From contig CALRGJ010000004.1 in assembly GCA_943357285.1 (NCBI GenBank), forward strand, positions 1 through 64,000: DNA of 64,000 nt, in the 5' to 3' direction. The translations under genes were made by a program, and so were the position numbers. Shown piece after piece: positions 1 to 8,061 of this stretch; the first letter of the stretch is position 1, and every line of letters starts with the position of its first letter. The notes beneath the pieces are model-generated. The model searched no databases and had not been told where the DNA came from. It saw only the letters and a program-made list of their open reading frames with translations. This DNA comes from Candidatus Peribacteria bacterium. Its GTDB lineage: Bacteria; Patescibacteriota; Gracilibacteria; UBA1369; LOWO2-01-FULL-3.

Positions 1-46
1 CGTCATTTTGCCAGCAAATTTTACATGAGGCTTGAGTCTTAATCTT

Positions 47-337
47 TTAGAAAATTTTGAGCGCTGGTTGTCCCAATACTTTGCTCATTATCGCCATTAC
101 CATAACAATCGCGATGAAACTTACGAAGTAGGAGAAAAATACATGTGAAACAATTTGTTTTTTGTATTTTGCTACGAAAGAGATGATTAACGCTATTAGT
201 AATATTTGTCCAATAAATGGTTTGAGTTGAATATATCCAAGAATGAAATCTGCAATCGCGAGTGTTAGGCCTGCTAGTCTGCTGTACTTTTCCTCTTTTG
301 TCATTGTCATGAGTTTTTTATTATTTATTATCACCAT
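47..337 (-). CDS. small hypothetical membrane protein
   Basis: A 96-residue protein with two or three hydrophobic stretches (about residues 25-55 and 67-86 when read from the first ATG) and a basic middle. I do not recognise a family. Two in-frame ATGs, at 310 and 304, lie shortly after the first and are plausible alternative starts. A TTGACA box sits upstream on the same strand. The gene is divergent from gatB. Coding status rests on an intact frame and a membrane-protein composition only. Confidence 0.5.
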   Translation of the reverse strand: MVIINNKKLMTMTKEEKYSRLAGLTLAIADFILGYIQLKPFIGQILLIALIISFVAKYKKQIVSHVFFSYFVSFIAIVMVMAIMSKVLGQPALKIF

Positions 338-425
338 TCAACCGAATTCGCCAGATATTGTCAAAGTTTTTATATGTACTGTAATCCCACTTTTTGCTAT
401 TATTTTGCCGATCTAAACTATACAC

Positions 426-1868
426 ATGAAATTTGAAGCTGTAATCGGATTAGAAATTCACGCCCAGATCTCTACAAAGACAAAGATGTTTTGTCGCTGT
501 AGTACTGATTCTTTTGATAAGGAACCTAATATCAATACTTGCCCTGTCTGTATGGGCTTTCCAGGTCAACTACCTGTAGTGAATGAAGTTGCGGTGGAGA
601 AGGGAATTATTGCTGCGCTTGCGCTCAATTGCGAGATTCCATCTCACTGTAAATTTGACCGTAAAAACTATTTTTATCCTGATAATCCAAAGGGTTACCA
701 GATTTCTCAATTTGATGAGCCTTTGTCTGTGAAAGGCTATATAGATGTAGATGTGCCAGAGGGCGCTACGACAAGAAAACTAAAAGTTGGTATCACTCGT
801 CTCCATTTGGAAGATGACGCTGGTAAGCTTACTCACGTGCGCAATGGTTCACTTGTAGATTTCAATAGGGCCGGTTCTCCTCTGATGGAAATCGTGTCTG
901 ATCCGGATATGCATAATTCTGTTGAGGCTGCGTCATACGCGCGCCAGATTCAGAAGATTGTGAGATACGTAGGTAGTAGCGAAGCGGATATGGAGAAAGG
1001 AATGATGCGTTTTGATGCCAGTGTGTCTATCAGACCAGTGGGTGAAACTAAATTATATCCTCGTGCTGAGATTAAAAATTTGAATTCATTTAAATCACTT
1101 GAGAGTGCTGTGGAATATGAGATCGCTCGCCAGACTGAAGAATGGGAAGCAAATGGTCCGATGAAAGGACCTATTACTGTGGGTTGGAATGAAGAGACTG
1201 GAAAGACATTTTTCATGCGTGATAAGGAGGAAAGTGATGATTATCGCTACTTCCCTGAGCCGGATATTCCACCTCTTTCTATTGATCAAAAAATGGTGGC
1301 GAAATACAAGGCGGCTTTGCCTGAATTGCCAAATGTGAAACGTGCTAGATTTATCGCTGAGCTTGGACTTCTCGAAGATGATGCGAAACTTTTGTCTGAT
1401 GATTTGAAACTCGCTGTTTATTTTGAAGAAGTTTTTGCTAAATGTAATGATGCCAAGAAAGCTGTGTCATTCATCAATACAATTTTGATGAAACATTTGA
1501 ACGAAGAATTGATTACGGTAGATGAGCAAAAAGTGACGGCCGAGATGATGGCTGAATTGATTAATTTGGTAAACAAAGGTGAAATTTCTAATAACGTAGC
1601 AAAGGCGGAAGTCTTTGACGAAATGTATGCGACTGGAAAAACTCCATCTCAAATCGTACAAGAAAAGGGATTGAAGCAGGTGAGTGATACTGGCGCGATT
1701 GAAGCTGTGTGCAAGAAGGTGATTGAAGCAAATCCTGGTCCTGTGGCTGATATTAAGGCTGGTAAGGGCAAGGCAATTGGATTCATTGTGGGAATGGTGA
1801 TGAAGGAAATGAAGGGTCAGGGAAATCCGCAGATTATAAACGATTTGATTCGCAAGCTTCTGGCGTGA
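426..1868 (+). CDS. gatB: Asp-tRNA(Asn)/Glu-tRNA(Gln) amidotransferase subunit B
   Basis: GatB is the tRNA-binding kinase subunit of the GatCAB amidotransferase, which converts misacylated Glu-tRNA(Gln) or Asp-tRNA(Asn) to the amide form in the cytosol. The 480-residue length is typical. Visible hallmarks are EIHAQI at residues 10-15, a zinc-type Cys set (C23, C25, C39, C42), the conserved RKNYFYPDNPKGYQISQ block at 79-95 and a C-terminal YqeY/GatB tail ending near GNPQIINDLIRKLL. The stop is TGA, which shows that TGA is not recoded here. gatA and gatC are not in this window. The identification is secure. Confidence 0.97.
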   Translation: MKFEAVIGLEIHAQISTKTKMFCRCSTDSFDKEPNINTCPVCMGFPGQLPVVNEVAVEKGIIAALALNCEIPSHCKFDRKNYFYPDNPKGYQISQFDEPLSVKGYIDVDVPEGATTRKLKVGITRLHLEDDAGKLTHVRNGSLVDFNRAGSPLMEIVSDPDMHNSVEAASYARQIQKIVRYVGSSEADMEKGMMRFDASVSIRPVGETKLYPRAEIKNLNSFKSLESAVEYEIARQTEEWEANGPMKGPITVGWNEETGKTFFMRDKEESDDYRYFPEPDIPPLSIDQKMVAKYKAALPELPNVKRARFIAELGLLEDDAKLLSDDLKLAVYFEEVFAKCNDAKKAVSFINTILMKHLNEELITVDEQKVTAEMMAELINLVNKGEISNNVAKAEVFDEMYATGKTPSQIVQEKGLKQVSDTGAIEAVCKKVIEANPGPVADIKAGKGKAIGFIVGMVMKEMKGQGNPQIINDLIRKLLA

Positions 1869-1902
1869 TATATTTGGTTTACCTTATCCTTAAACACTTC
1901 CT

Positions 1903-2166
1903 ATGTTTGCAACCTCTGGCGACATTTTGAATATCGCTTTAGCTGTTGGTTTTCTCGTATTGGTAATTTTCCTTTCAATTTTAATATTCTACACAATCCT
2001 CGTCATGCGTGACGTGAGCAAAATTACTGACGACTCCAAAGACCTCATCGACCGCATCCACAACACAATTACCGGCCCACTAAGAGCCGTAGATTTCATC
2101 GTGGAAAAGGCAAAACCTTATATCGAACAGATGATTGAGAGTAGGTTTAAGGGGAAGAAGAAGTAG
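1903..2166 (+). CDS. small single-pass membrane protein
   Basis: An 87-residue protein with one N-terminal transmembrane helix (about residues 8-34) followed by a short amphipathic, charged cytosolic part ending in GKKKK-type residues. It lies 34 bp downstream of gatB on the same strand and may be cotranscribed. The arrangement resembles small DUF948-like or YtxH-like envelope proteins, but I see no decisive motif. Function unknown. Confidence 0.6.
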   Translation: MFATSGDILNIALAVGFLVLVIFLSILIFYTILVMRDVSKITDDSKDLIDRIHNTITGPLRAVDFIVEKAKPYIEQMIESRFKGKKK

Positions 2167-2200
2167 AGCGGATGTGGGATGAATGAGCGAGTAAACAACC

Positions 2201-3226
2201 TTAGTGCTTGCTAATTTGAGATTTCAACATATCCAATAATTCTCCTATCAATTGTTTATCATATTTTCTACCATCATCCTTTATTGTAGGCTCAGAAAAT
2301 AGAACATTCAAACCTTTTTCAAGAATTTTTTCTTGTGTCGAAATTTTTCCGCCATGCGTGCTTATTAAGTTATTCATTGTATTTAGTGATGCAAATTTAA
2401 ACATGTACGTTTCATACATTTTTTTGTGATACAAAAATTGGTTTGAGCTAAATATAGTTAAGTAAGCAGGAACTAATAGTGAAGAAATCCTTAGGATTGT
2501 TTGCCCAGCTGATATAGATTCTTTTCCTGGTCCTGATAATTGAATGAAAGAGTAGGTTATATATGCAATAAACATTGAGAATATGAAGGCACCAAATAAC
2601 CACCACCAATTTCCACTAAATTTCCATGATAGAAAAATTTCTTTTCTGTGAATTTTATGTTCTTTCGCTCTAACTAGGTAAGCTTGAGCATGTTCCTCAA
2701 ATATTTTCTTATTGATTTCGTCTCTTGACGTCAACCATTCTGACGCTGAATCTATAGCTCTATTAAATTCTTCTTCATTTTGGAGAATTCGTTTTAGTAA
2801 TGGCTCTGCTTTTGTTAATTCTTCAAATCTTGTTTTTAGGTTTGGGTCGAATTTTATCTCTGTATATATTCCTGAGCTTCTTAGCGCAGTGTTTACATTA
2901 CTTAACTGATTTAGTGAACTATGATGTTGACTTATGATTTGTTCTTCATTAAGTGATCTTATGTTGTGAAATTGGTTGATGAAACCTTCTAGATGGCTTT
3001 CTATATTAAGGGCGTAGCTAGTGCCAGCACTGTCTAGTAAGTTTATTTTTTGCTTGAGTTCTTTAAGTGTTTCTATAGTATCTTTAACAAATTTTTCAAT
3101 ATCATTTCTATCCATGCTTTGCCATGGAATAGCGTTTAAATTGTTTGGATACAGCTTTTTTAGATCGAGTTCTTCAACTCGTCCTATGTTGGATATTATT
3201 CCTTGCTTTATTTCTGTTAAACTCAT
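2201..3226 (-). CDS. hypothetical two-helix membrane protein with coiled-coil N-terminus
   Basis: A 341-residue protein. Residues 1-200 are charged, helical and coiled-coil-like. Two predicted transmembrane helices follow at about 206-229 and 243-262, separated by a short loop, then an 80-residue cytosolic tail with a conserved-looking YHKKMYETYMFKFASLN segment. I do not recognise the family. It stands alone between unrelated genes, and the layout (soluble N-terminus plus helical hairpin) also occurs in toxin or abortive-infection effectors, but there is no direct evidence for that here. Confidence 0.6.
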   Translation of the reverse strand: MSLTEIKQGIISNIGRVEELDLKKLYPNNLNAIPWQSMDRNDIEKFVKDTIETLKELKQKINLLDSAGTSYALNIESHLEGFINQFHNIRSLNEEQIISQHHSSLNQLSNVNTALRSSGIYTEIKFDPNLKTRFEELTKAEPLLKRILQNEEEFNRAIDSASEWLTSRDEINKKIFEEHAQAYLVRAKEHKIHRKEIFLSWKFSGNWWWLFGAFIFSMFIAYITYSFIQLSGPGKESISAGQTILRISSLLVPAYLTIFSSNQFLYHKKMYETYMFKFASLNTMNNLISTHGGKISTQEKILEKGLNVLFSEPTIKDDGRKYDKQLIGELLDMLKSQISKH

Positions 3227-3282
3227 TCGTGTTGCTTATTTTTCTTTAGCATACTGTGTTATCTTATAATTTCAAGCTTTAT

Positions 3283-3684
3283 CTACTCCCTCAAAATCTT
3301 TTCCATTTTTTTGCCTTTGGAGAGTTCGTCGATTAGTTTGTCCAGATAACGGATTTTTTGCATTAGTTTGTCTGTCATGTCTTCGACGCGCCAGCCGCAG
3401 ATTACGCCAGTGATTTTTGAGGCGTTTGGGTGGAAATGTGGGGCTTCGGCAAAGAAAGTTTCGAAATTGGTTTGGTTTTCTATCTGTGCTTTCAATGTCT
3501 TTTTATCATATCCTGTCAGCCAAAAGATGATAGTATCTACTTCTTTCTTTGTATGGCCTTTCCTCTCCACTTTTTTAATATAAAGTGGATAAACTTTGGC
3601 GAAAGGCATTTTGAATATTCTAGAGTTATCCTTCGTTTTCATATGCGACCAATTTTCCGCTTGTGATATAGTGAAGTCAATCAT
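3283..3684 (-). CDS. DUF2200 family protein
   Basis: A 133-residue cytosolic protein of the DUF2200 family. Diagnostic features are the block FKMPFAKVYPLYIKKVERKG, then a segment reading DTIIFWLTGYDKKTL and a C-terminal ICGWRVEDM(T) motif. I take the ATG at 3684 (protein starting MIDFTISQ) rather than the longer frame from 3756, because the longer version would run over the start of the divergent ankyrin gene at 3698 and the extra residues do not match the family. Biochemical function of the family is unknown. Confidence 0.8.
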   Translation of the reverse strand: MIDFTISQAENWSHMKTKDNSRIFKMPFAKVYPLYIKKVERKGHTKKEVDTIIFWLTGYDKKTLKAQIENQTNFETFFAEAPHFHPNASKITGVICGWRVEDMTDKLMQKIRYLDKLIDELSKGKKMEKILRE

Positions 3685-3697
3685 TTTTATTTTTTTT

Positions 3698-4426
3698 ATG
3701 AAATCTTTTCTCAAGGCCTTAGCTATGGGTTGTACCTGGTTGACGGGGGCGGTCATGATTTGGGTGTTGGTGACTAGTTTGAGTAATATATATCTTGGAA
3801 CTAATTTGGGAATTGTAGTCGGGCCGGCTGGATCGAGAGATTATTTTGATTCCCCTAAGGTTTTGATTGATCTTTTGGCTTGGGAGACGATGCTTGGTGT
3901 GTTTTTTTCGATGTGTCTTATTATTTGGCAGATGGACTGGATTTGGGAGAAGATTAAAAAATATCCTGTGATTGGTACTGTTTGTGTAATTATTTATGTT
4001 TCTCTTATTTATACGTTTTTTTATTTTCTGATGAAGGATATTAACGGTGGCGATTTGAATACTGCAATTGAGAAAAATGATGTGGTGGTGCTAGAAGAAA
4101 TGATTGATAAAACAAATCCGGGAATTGAGAAATCAGGTTTTTACTTCATTGAAGCGGCCAGATTTGAGAGCAAGGAAGTGATTCCTGTGCTGGTTAAACA
4201 TGGTTTTGATATCAATGGTGGCAATACCGAGGGTACGACAGCCTTGATGGCTGCTGCGGGTATGTGGTTTAGGCCGGACATGGTGGAGTTCCTTTTGAAA
4301 AACGGGGCAGATGTGAATGTGAAGGATAAGGCTGGTGATACGGCATTATCTTTGGCTCAGAAAAATTTTGACAGTTCTATGTATGCTCAAGAAGATTTTG
4401 ATAAAATTATTGAATTGTTGAAATAA
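3698..4426 (+). CDS. membrane-anchored ankyrin-repeat protein
   Basis: A 242-residue protein starting MKSFLKALAMG. Three hydrophobic segments (about residues 8-32, 60-80 and 92-112) are followed by a soluble domain with ankyrin repeats, seen as DLNTAIEKND, ALMAAAGMWFRPDMVEFLLKNGAD and VNVKDKAGDTALSLA. Ankyrin repeats bind other proteins; the partner here is unknown. The frame is open further upstream, but that part would overlap the divergent DUF2200 gene, so the ATG at 3698 is chosen. It is followed after 1 bp by another membrane protein, so the two are likely cotranscribed. Confidence 0.75.
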   Translation: MKSFLKALAMGCTWLTGAVMIWVLVTSLSNIYLGTNLGIVVGPAGSRDYFDSPKVLIDLLAWETMLGVFFSMCLIIWQMDWIWEKIKKYPVIGTVCVIIYVSLIYTFFYFLMKDINGGDLNTAIEKNDVVVLEEMIDKTNPGIEKSGFYFIEAARFESKEVIPVLVKHGFDINGGNTEGTTALMAAAGMWFRPDMVEFLLKNGADVNVKDKAGDTALSLAQKNFDSSMYAQEDFDKIIELLK

Positions 4427-4427
4427 G

Positions 4428-5219
4428 ATGATTGAAGCAGATAAAAAATATTTATCACCGTGGAGAGTGCTTTGGCTTGGAACTTTGTTGATGATTTTTG
4501 TAGAGCTAATGGGGATTTTTATGTCGGCTACGATTGGTAGCTTTGGAGCTTTTTTTATTTTGCTTTTTGGGGGATTTATTTTGATGGGTGTGACTCAAAA
4601 ATTTATCGGTGGATGGGGTGCTGCTGCTGTGGCTCTTTCAGCTCTTATGATTATGATGATAGGTTTTGGAAATGCTGCGCGACCTATGTGGATGGCTATG
4701 ACTGGGCAAGGAGTGAATGCAACAGTAGTGGAGCTTCCTGATAGCATAATAAGATCTGATTTAAGTGGGTATAATGTTACTTTTGGCTATCGTGCTACTC
4801 GTACCGGCGGAAGAGGACATCCTGCTGCGACTGAGTATATAGTTGCTCCGCTTGTTAATGAAAAATGGACTGATGGAGAGGAAGTAGATGTTTGGGTTGT
4901 CTGTATGGATACTTGGGATACAGATACGGATTTTTCTGAGACGGATAAGTGTGTAAAAAAGTGGAAAAATAATTTCACCAAGGGTTTTGAAATCGATCTC
5001 AGCGATAGGGGAGATGTGGGGAAAGCTGTAATGGATGCGATGACGAAATACAGATTGAGTTCTTCTGATTCTGCTAAATATATTTACTCATCGTCGGATC
5101 CGGAAGATGAAGTGGCCGTGATGGTAAACTTTAGTATTGCGCTTTTAGTATTGATTCACCTTGGTTACATTATTGCGGTTTTGGTGAACTGGAGAAAGAT
5201 TAGAGTGATGGAGTTTTAA
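4428..5219 (+). CDS. membrane protein with DUF3592-like extracytoplasmic domain
   Basis: A 263-residue protein with three N-terminal hydrophobic segments (about residues 13-85), an extracytoplasmic middle region of roughly 140 residues and a final transmembrane helix near 225-250. The middle part (VNATVVEL, then VTFGYRATRTGGRG, then a DGEEVDVWV segment) resembles DUF3592, a beta-rich domain of unknown function. It starts 1 bp after the ankyrin gene, which suggests translational coupling. No catalytic motif is visible. Confidence 0.6.
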   Translation: MIEADKKYLSPWRVLWLGTLLMIFVELMGIFMSATIGSFGAFFILLFGGFILMGVTQKFIGGWGAAAVALSALMIMMIGFGNAARPMWMAMTGQGVNATVVELPDSIIRSDLSGYNVTFGYRATRTGGRGHPAATEYIVAPLVNEKWTDGEEVDVWVVCMDTWDTDTDFSETDKCVKKWKNNFTKGFEIDLSDRGDVGKAVMDAMTKYRLSSSDSAKYIYSSSDPEDEVAVMVNFSIALLVLIHLGYIIAVLVNWRKIRVMEF

Positions 5220-5222
5220 TTT

Positions 5223-5298
5223 TGGTGGAGCTGAGGGGACTCGAACCCCTCACCTCATCCATGCCATGGATGCGCTCTACCAGATGAGCTACAGCCCC
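5223..5298 (-). tRNA. tRNA-Ala (anticodon GGC)
   Basis: On the minus strand the sequence folds as a complete cloverleaf: acceptor GGGGCTG/CAGCTCC (one G-U pair), D arm GCTC/GAGC, anticodon stem CATCC/GGATG with loop ATGGCAT giving anticodon GGC, T arm AGGGG/CCCCT with TTCGAGT loop, and an encoded CCA end. It reads alanine GCC/GCU codons. Confidence 0.95.
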
Positions 5299-5311
5299 AA
5301 GTGTTTTGTTT

Positions 5312-5563
5312 TTAACGATGACTACATCCTTCCCAACAGCACGGTCTTCGCATTCCGCCTTTCATTTTAGATAGTGCCTTCTCAATACGGATATTTCTGG
5401 TCTCAGCTTTCTTAGCTGATGTAACCCAGCAGATCCACTCATTACGCGCGAGTGGCGTAATATCTTCCCATACAGCTAGTATTGCGGGCGTGGCAATGAG
5501 AGCCTTCTCTAAATCCTCAGGCAGTTTGTGTACAGTACCGGTGGCTATTTCTTTCTGGGTCAT
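5312..5563 (-). CDS. YdeI/OmpD-associated (OmdA-like) family protein
   Basis: An 83-residue protein matching the short OmdA / YdeI C-terminal domain: LPEDLEKALIATPAILAVWEDITPLARNEWICWVTSAKKAETRNIRIEKAL follows the family's pattern (LP-DL--AL, then an aromatic-rich helix, then K--ETR--RI-KAL), given here only as landmarks near residues 14-65. The C-terminus is Cys-rich (PCCWEGC). In other bacteria YdeI-type proteins are linked to bacteriocin or peptide resistance; a role here is not shown. It is cotranscribable with the tRNA-Ala gene. Confidence 0.75.
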   Translation of the reverse strand: MTQKEIATGTVHKLPEDLEKALIATPAILAVWEDITPLARNEWICWVTSAKKAETRNIRIEKALSKMKGGMRRPCCWEGCSHR

Positions 5564-5610
5564 ATTTATATTCTAGAGATTTTATTAAAGGTGAGGAAGC
5601 AAATTTTGTC

Positions 5611-5639
5611 TTGACGGTGAGTGTGCACTCACCTATGAT
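5611..5639 (+). promoter_or_regulatory. promoter of the dinD-like gene with an embedded palindromic operator
   Basis: A -35 box TTGACG (5611-5616) and a -10 box TATGAT (5634-5639) are separated by exactly 17 bp. The spacer is filled by GGTGAGTGTGCACTCACC (5616-5633), 8-bp perfect inverted arms around TG. A repressor bound here would block RNA polymerase. Since E. coli dinD is LexA-controlled, this is a candidate lineage-specific SOS box; the binding protein is not known. Confidence 0.75.
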
Positions 5640-5660
5640 TGTTTTGTAGAATTTAACTTT

Positions 5661-6509
5661 GTGAATATGAAAAAGAATTTAGACTTGAGACCATCGATAA
5701 AGACTTTTGAAGATATTAAAAAAATTGATAAGGATGGTGTTGAATATTGGGAAGCTAGGGAGTTAATGAAAGTTCTTGAATATACTGAGTGGAGAAATTT
5801 TGGAAAAGTCATGGAAAAAGCAAAGTCAGCTTGTGCCTTGAGTAAGCAAGATATTCAGTATCACTTTGTTGATATCAACAAAGTGATAAAAGGTGGAAAG
5901 GGAGCCGTTTATTCAATATTTGACAGTAAGCTTTCTAGGTATGCTTGTTATCTTATTGCTCAAAATGGAGATTCTTCAAAAGAGCCTATTGCGCTAGCTC
6001 AAACTTATTTTGCGGTTCAGACTCGCAAGCAAGAACTTTTTGAGGCTTTGAGCGATGATGAAAAGAGAGTTTTGGTTAGAGGTGAGGTTACAAATTATAA
6101 TAAGAAGCTTTTTAAGACGGCAAAGGATTCTGGAGTCAGAAATTTTGGGAAATTTAATGATGCTGGATATTTGGGTTTGTATGGTTTGACTAATAGGCAA
6201 ATACAGGAAAAGAAGCAGATAGGAGAAGATAAAGTGCTTGATAGGGCTGGTGCGACTGAATTGGCTGCCAATCTTTTTAGAATAACTCAAACTGATGAGC
6301 AACTGAGTTCTAGATTGAGTAATGGAGAAGAAATTGGCGAAGGAAGGGCGTCAAACACTCATTTTGTCGTAGGGGGTAAAGTTAGAAAGGCTATTAAGGA
6401 TATTGGAGGAACAATGCCAGAGGATTTATCTGCTCAGGAGCATATAGATGCAGTGAAGAAAAGAATGGGTGTATTACCGGGGACGAATAGTAATGGCGAG
6501 ATTACTTAG
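5661..6509 (+). CDS. dinD: DNA damage-inducible protein D (DinD) family
   Basis: A 282-residue DinD-family protein with an N-terminal BRO-type domain (about residues 15-115: EYWEARELMKVLEYTEWRNF, the segment around DSKLSRYACYLIAQNGD, then AQTYFAVQTRKQE) and the DinD-specific C-terminal half (GLTNRQIQEKKQIGE, then LAANLFRITQTDEQL). E. coli DinD is an SOS gene product that inhibits RecA filament activity. A second ATG lies at 5667. The gene has its own promoter with an embedded palindrome at 5611-5639, which fits damage-responsive control. No lexA lies in this window. Confidence 0.88.
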   Translation: MNMKKNLDLRPSIKTFEDIKKIDKDGVEYWEARELMKVLEYTEWRNFGKVMEKAKSACALSKQDIQYHFVDINKVIKGGKGAVYSIFDSKLSRYACYLIAQNGDSSKEPIALAQTYFAVQTRKQELFEALSDDEKRVLVRGEVTNYNKKLFKTAKDSGVRNFGKFNDAGYLGLYGLTNRQIQEKKQIGEDKVLDRAGATELAANLFRITQTDEQLSSRLSNGEEIGEGRASNTHFVVGGKVRKAIKDIGGTMPEDLSAQEHIDAVKKRMGVLPGTNSNGEIT

Positions 6510-6523
6510 TGAAATTGATAATT

Positions 6524-7348
6524 TTATTTCGATCTTTTCCTTAACACCTTCACAGGAAACTTCACCGTTGCATTGAAAATTCTTTTGACTCTGGATGGTT
6601 GCTGAATGAGACGGTAGAGCCATTCGGCGCCGAGTTTTTGGAGGAGTTTTGGGGCGCGTTTGCGGATGCCGGCGATGTAATCGAAAGCGCCGCCAATGCC
6701 GATGGCGAGTTTAACCGTGTTCAGCTTTTTTAAGTTTCTGGAAATCCAGAATTCTTGAGCTGGAGCGCCATAGGCGATGAAAAGAATTTGTGCGTCAGTT
6801 TTGTTTATTCTTTTAATTATGTCATCCTCATCTTCTTGGCTTGCTGATCCAGCAAAAGTGCCGACGATTTTTATGCCAGGATGTTTCTTTTCCAAAATTA
6901 TTTTTACTTTTTCAGCCACACCTTCGGCAGCGCCGAGCAAGAATACTTTCAGATTTTCGTGAGCTCCTTCTTTGCAAATATCTTGCATGAGGTCAGTACC
7001 AGTTACTCTTTCAGCGAGTTCGGTACGAATATATTTTGGATAAAAAAGAATAGAGGATAGGGAAGAGAGCCATTTAGCAAAAATGCCTAGACTCTTCTTA
7101 TTATGTTCCGTGATTTTTTCGAATTTACTAGCCCATAGAATGCCGATGCCATCTGCAATATTCAGATCAGAATGGTTGAGAACTTCGAGGTATTTAGGAT
7201 TATTTTGAGCAGCGAGGAGAATCTCAGGATTAGGCGTGCAGATGTAATGTTGGTGTTTGTCTTTTGCAAAAGATATGGCTTTTTCTAGAGCGTCTTTCAT
7301 TCTCACTTTATCGAATCTAACTCCTAGAATTTTTATTGTTTCTGACAT
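6524..7348 (-). CDS. WecG/TagA/CpsF family glycosyltransferase
   Basis: A 274-residue GT26-family glycosyltransferase that transfers a sugar (typically ManNAc or ManNAcA) to a lipid-linked acceptor during surface polysaccharide or teichoic-acid-like polymer synthesis. Recognisable blocks are TPNPEILLAAQ at about 38-48, SDLNIADGIGILWA at 60-73, VTGTDLMQDI near 114, FLLGAAEGVAEK, VGTFAGSA and the C-terminal GVGGAFDYIAG-like segment (here GIGGAFDYIAG) before ELLYRL-like WLYRL. It acts at the inner face of the membrane. Its start overlaps the upstream methyltransferase gene by 16 bp, so the two are an operon. Confidence 0.9.
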   Translation of the reverse strand: MSETIKILGVRFDKVRMKDALEKAISFAKDKHQHYICTPNPEILLAAQNNPKYLEVLNHSDLNIADGIGILWASKFEKITEHNKKSLGIFAKWLSSLSSILFYPKYIRTELAERVTGTDLMQDICKEGAHENLKVFLLGAAEGVAEKVKIILEKKHPGIKIVGTFAGSASQEDEDDIIKRINKTDAQILFIAYGAPAQEFWISRNLKKLNTVKLAIGIGGAFDYIAGIRKRAPKLLQKLGAEWLYRLIQQPSRVKRIFNATVKFPVKVLRKRSK

Positions 7349-8019
7349 ATGAAAACGAAATTGTTATCAATGATGGTTTCCAAAACTTTGAAGTCGTGGG
7401 TTTCCAAAAGTTGCTGCAGTTCTTTTACTTTGAAGGCGTAGTAATATCGATGAACGTCGGTTTTGCCCCAAGGTATCATAGTATCGCGCCAATCATATTT
7501 TCCTAAAGATACTATATGTTTGAGGCGGGCTTTCCAAACATATTTTTTATACTTATCCTGAAATAAATTCCAGACGCTGATGATGAGAATGCCTTTGTCT
7601 TTGAGAATTCTGTGCATTTCTTGCAAAGACTTTTTTCTCGTGTCTTTGCCAGGCAGGTGATGGAAGGAAGCAATGGCGGTGATGGTGTCGATGGAGTCAG
7701 TTTCTAGGTTTGTGTTTATGAGGTCTCCTTCTAGGAATTTAGCGTTGGTGTTGTTCTTATATTTCTTCTTTGCGAGCTCGAGAAGGTTTTTGCTGTTATC
7801 TACTCCAATGTACTGAATTTGGCGGTTTTTCTTCAAAAATTCGAATAATCTGCCGTTTCCACAGCCTAAATCAGCGATTTTGTCGTCATTTTCTATGTAT
7901 TTCAAGAAAATTTCGAATTCTTTCCAGCTATGATTTCTAGTGTTGTCGAATTCTTCAGCAATTTTGTCGTAGTCCTTAATGACTTTAGTCATCAGCTCCT
8001 TTGCGATTTTGTCTTTCAT
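7333..8019 (-). CDS. class I SAM methyltransferase, Trm9/ALKBH8-like
   Basis: A 228-residue Rossmann methyltransferase. Motif I is IADLGCGNGR (about residues 47-56), motif II IGVDNS, and the catalytic-face segment reads IASFHHLPG. The N-terminal AEEFDNTRNHSWKEFEIFL and the CGNGR / IAS-HHL / VWN pattern resemble Trm9 and ALKBH8, which methylate cm5U to mcm5U at tRNA wobble U34. Elp3, which makes cm5U, is encoded about 1.1 kb away, supporting that reading. It is followed with overlap by a GT26 gene, so an alternative role in modifying a surface sugar cannot be excluded. The methyltransferase fold is certain; the substrate is inference. Confidence 0.8.
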   Translation of the reverse strand: MKDKIAKELMTKVIKDYDKIAEEFDNTRNHSWKEFEIFLKYIENDDKIADLGCGNGRLFEFLKKNRQIQYIGVDNSKNLLELAKKKYKNNTNAKFLEGDLINTNLETDSIDTITAIASFHHLPGKDTRKKSLQEMHRILKDKGILIISVWNLFQDKYKKYVWKARLKHIVSLGKYDWRDTMIPWGKTDVHRYYYAFKVKELQQLLETHDFKVLETIIDNNFVFICQKQ

Positions 8020-8029
8020 ATGCTAAAAT
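8001..8029 (+). promoter_or_regulatory. extended -10 promoter for the LysM-like gene
   Basis: TTGCGA (8001-8006), a 17-bp spacer and TAAAAT (8024-8029) preceded by the extended TG (8021-8022). It overlaps the start codon of the divergent methyltransferase gene. A start near 8036 rules out the ATG at 8020 for the downstream gene. Confidence 0.55.
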
Positions 8030-8061
8030 ATAGAGATAAATTAGCTAAATTGGAATACCAA

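Noticed and set aside
426-1868. Alternative genetic code with TGA as Gly or Trp
   Set aside because: TGA terminates gatB, and the SpoIIE phosphatase gene ends in TGA overlapping queA; Trp and Gly positions in conserved proteins use normal codons.
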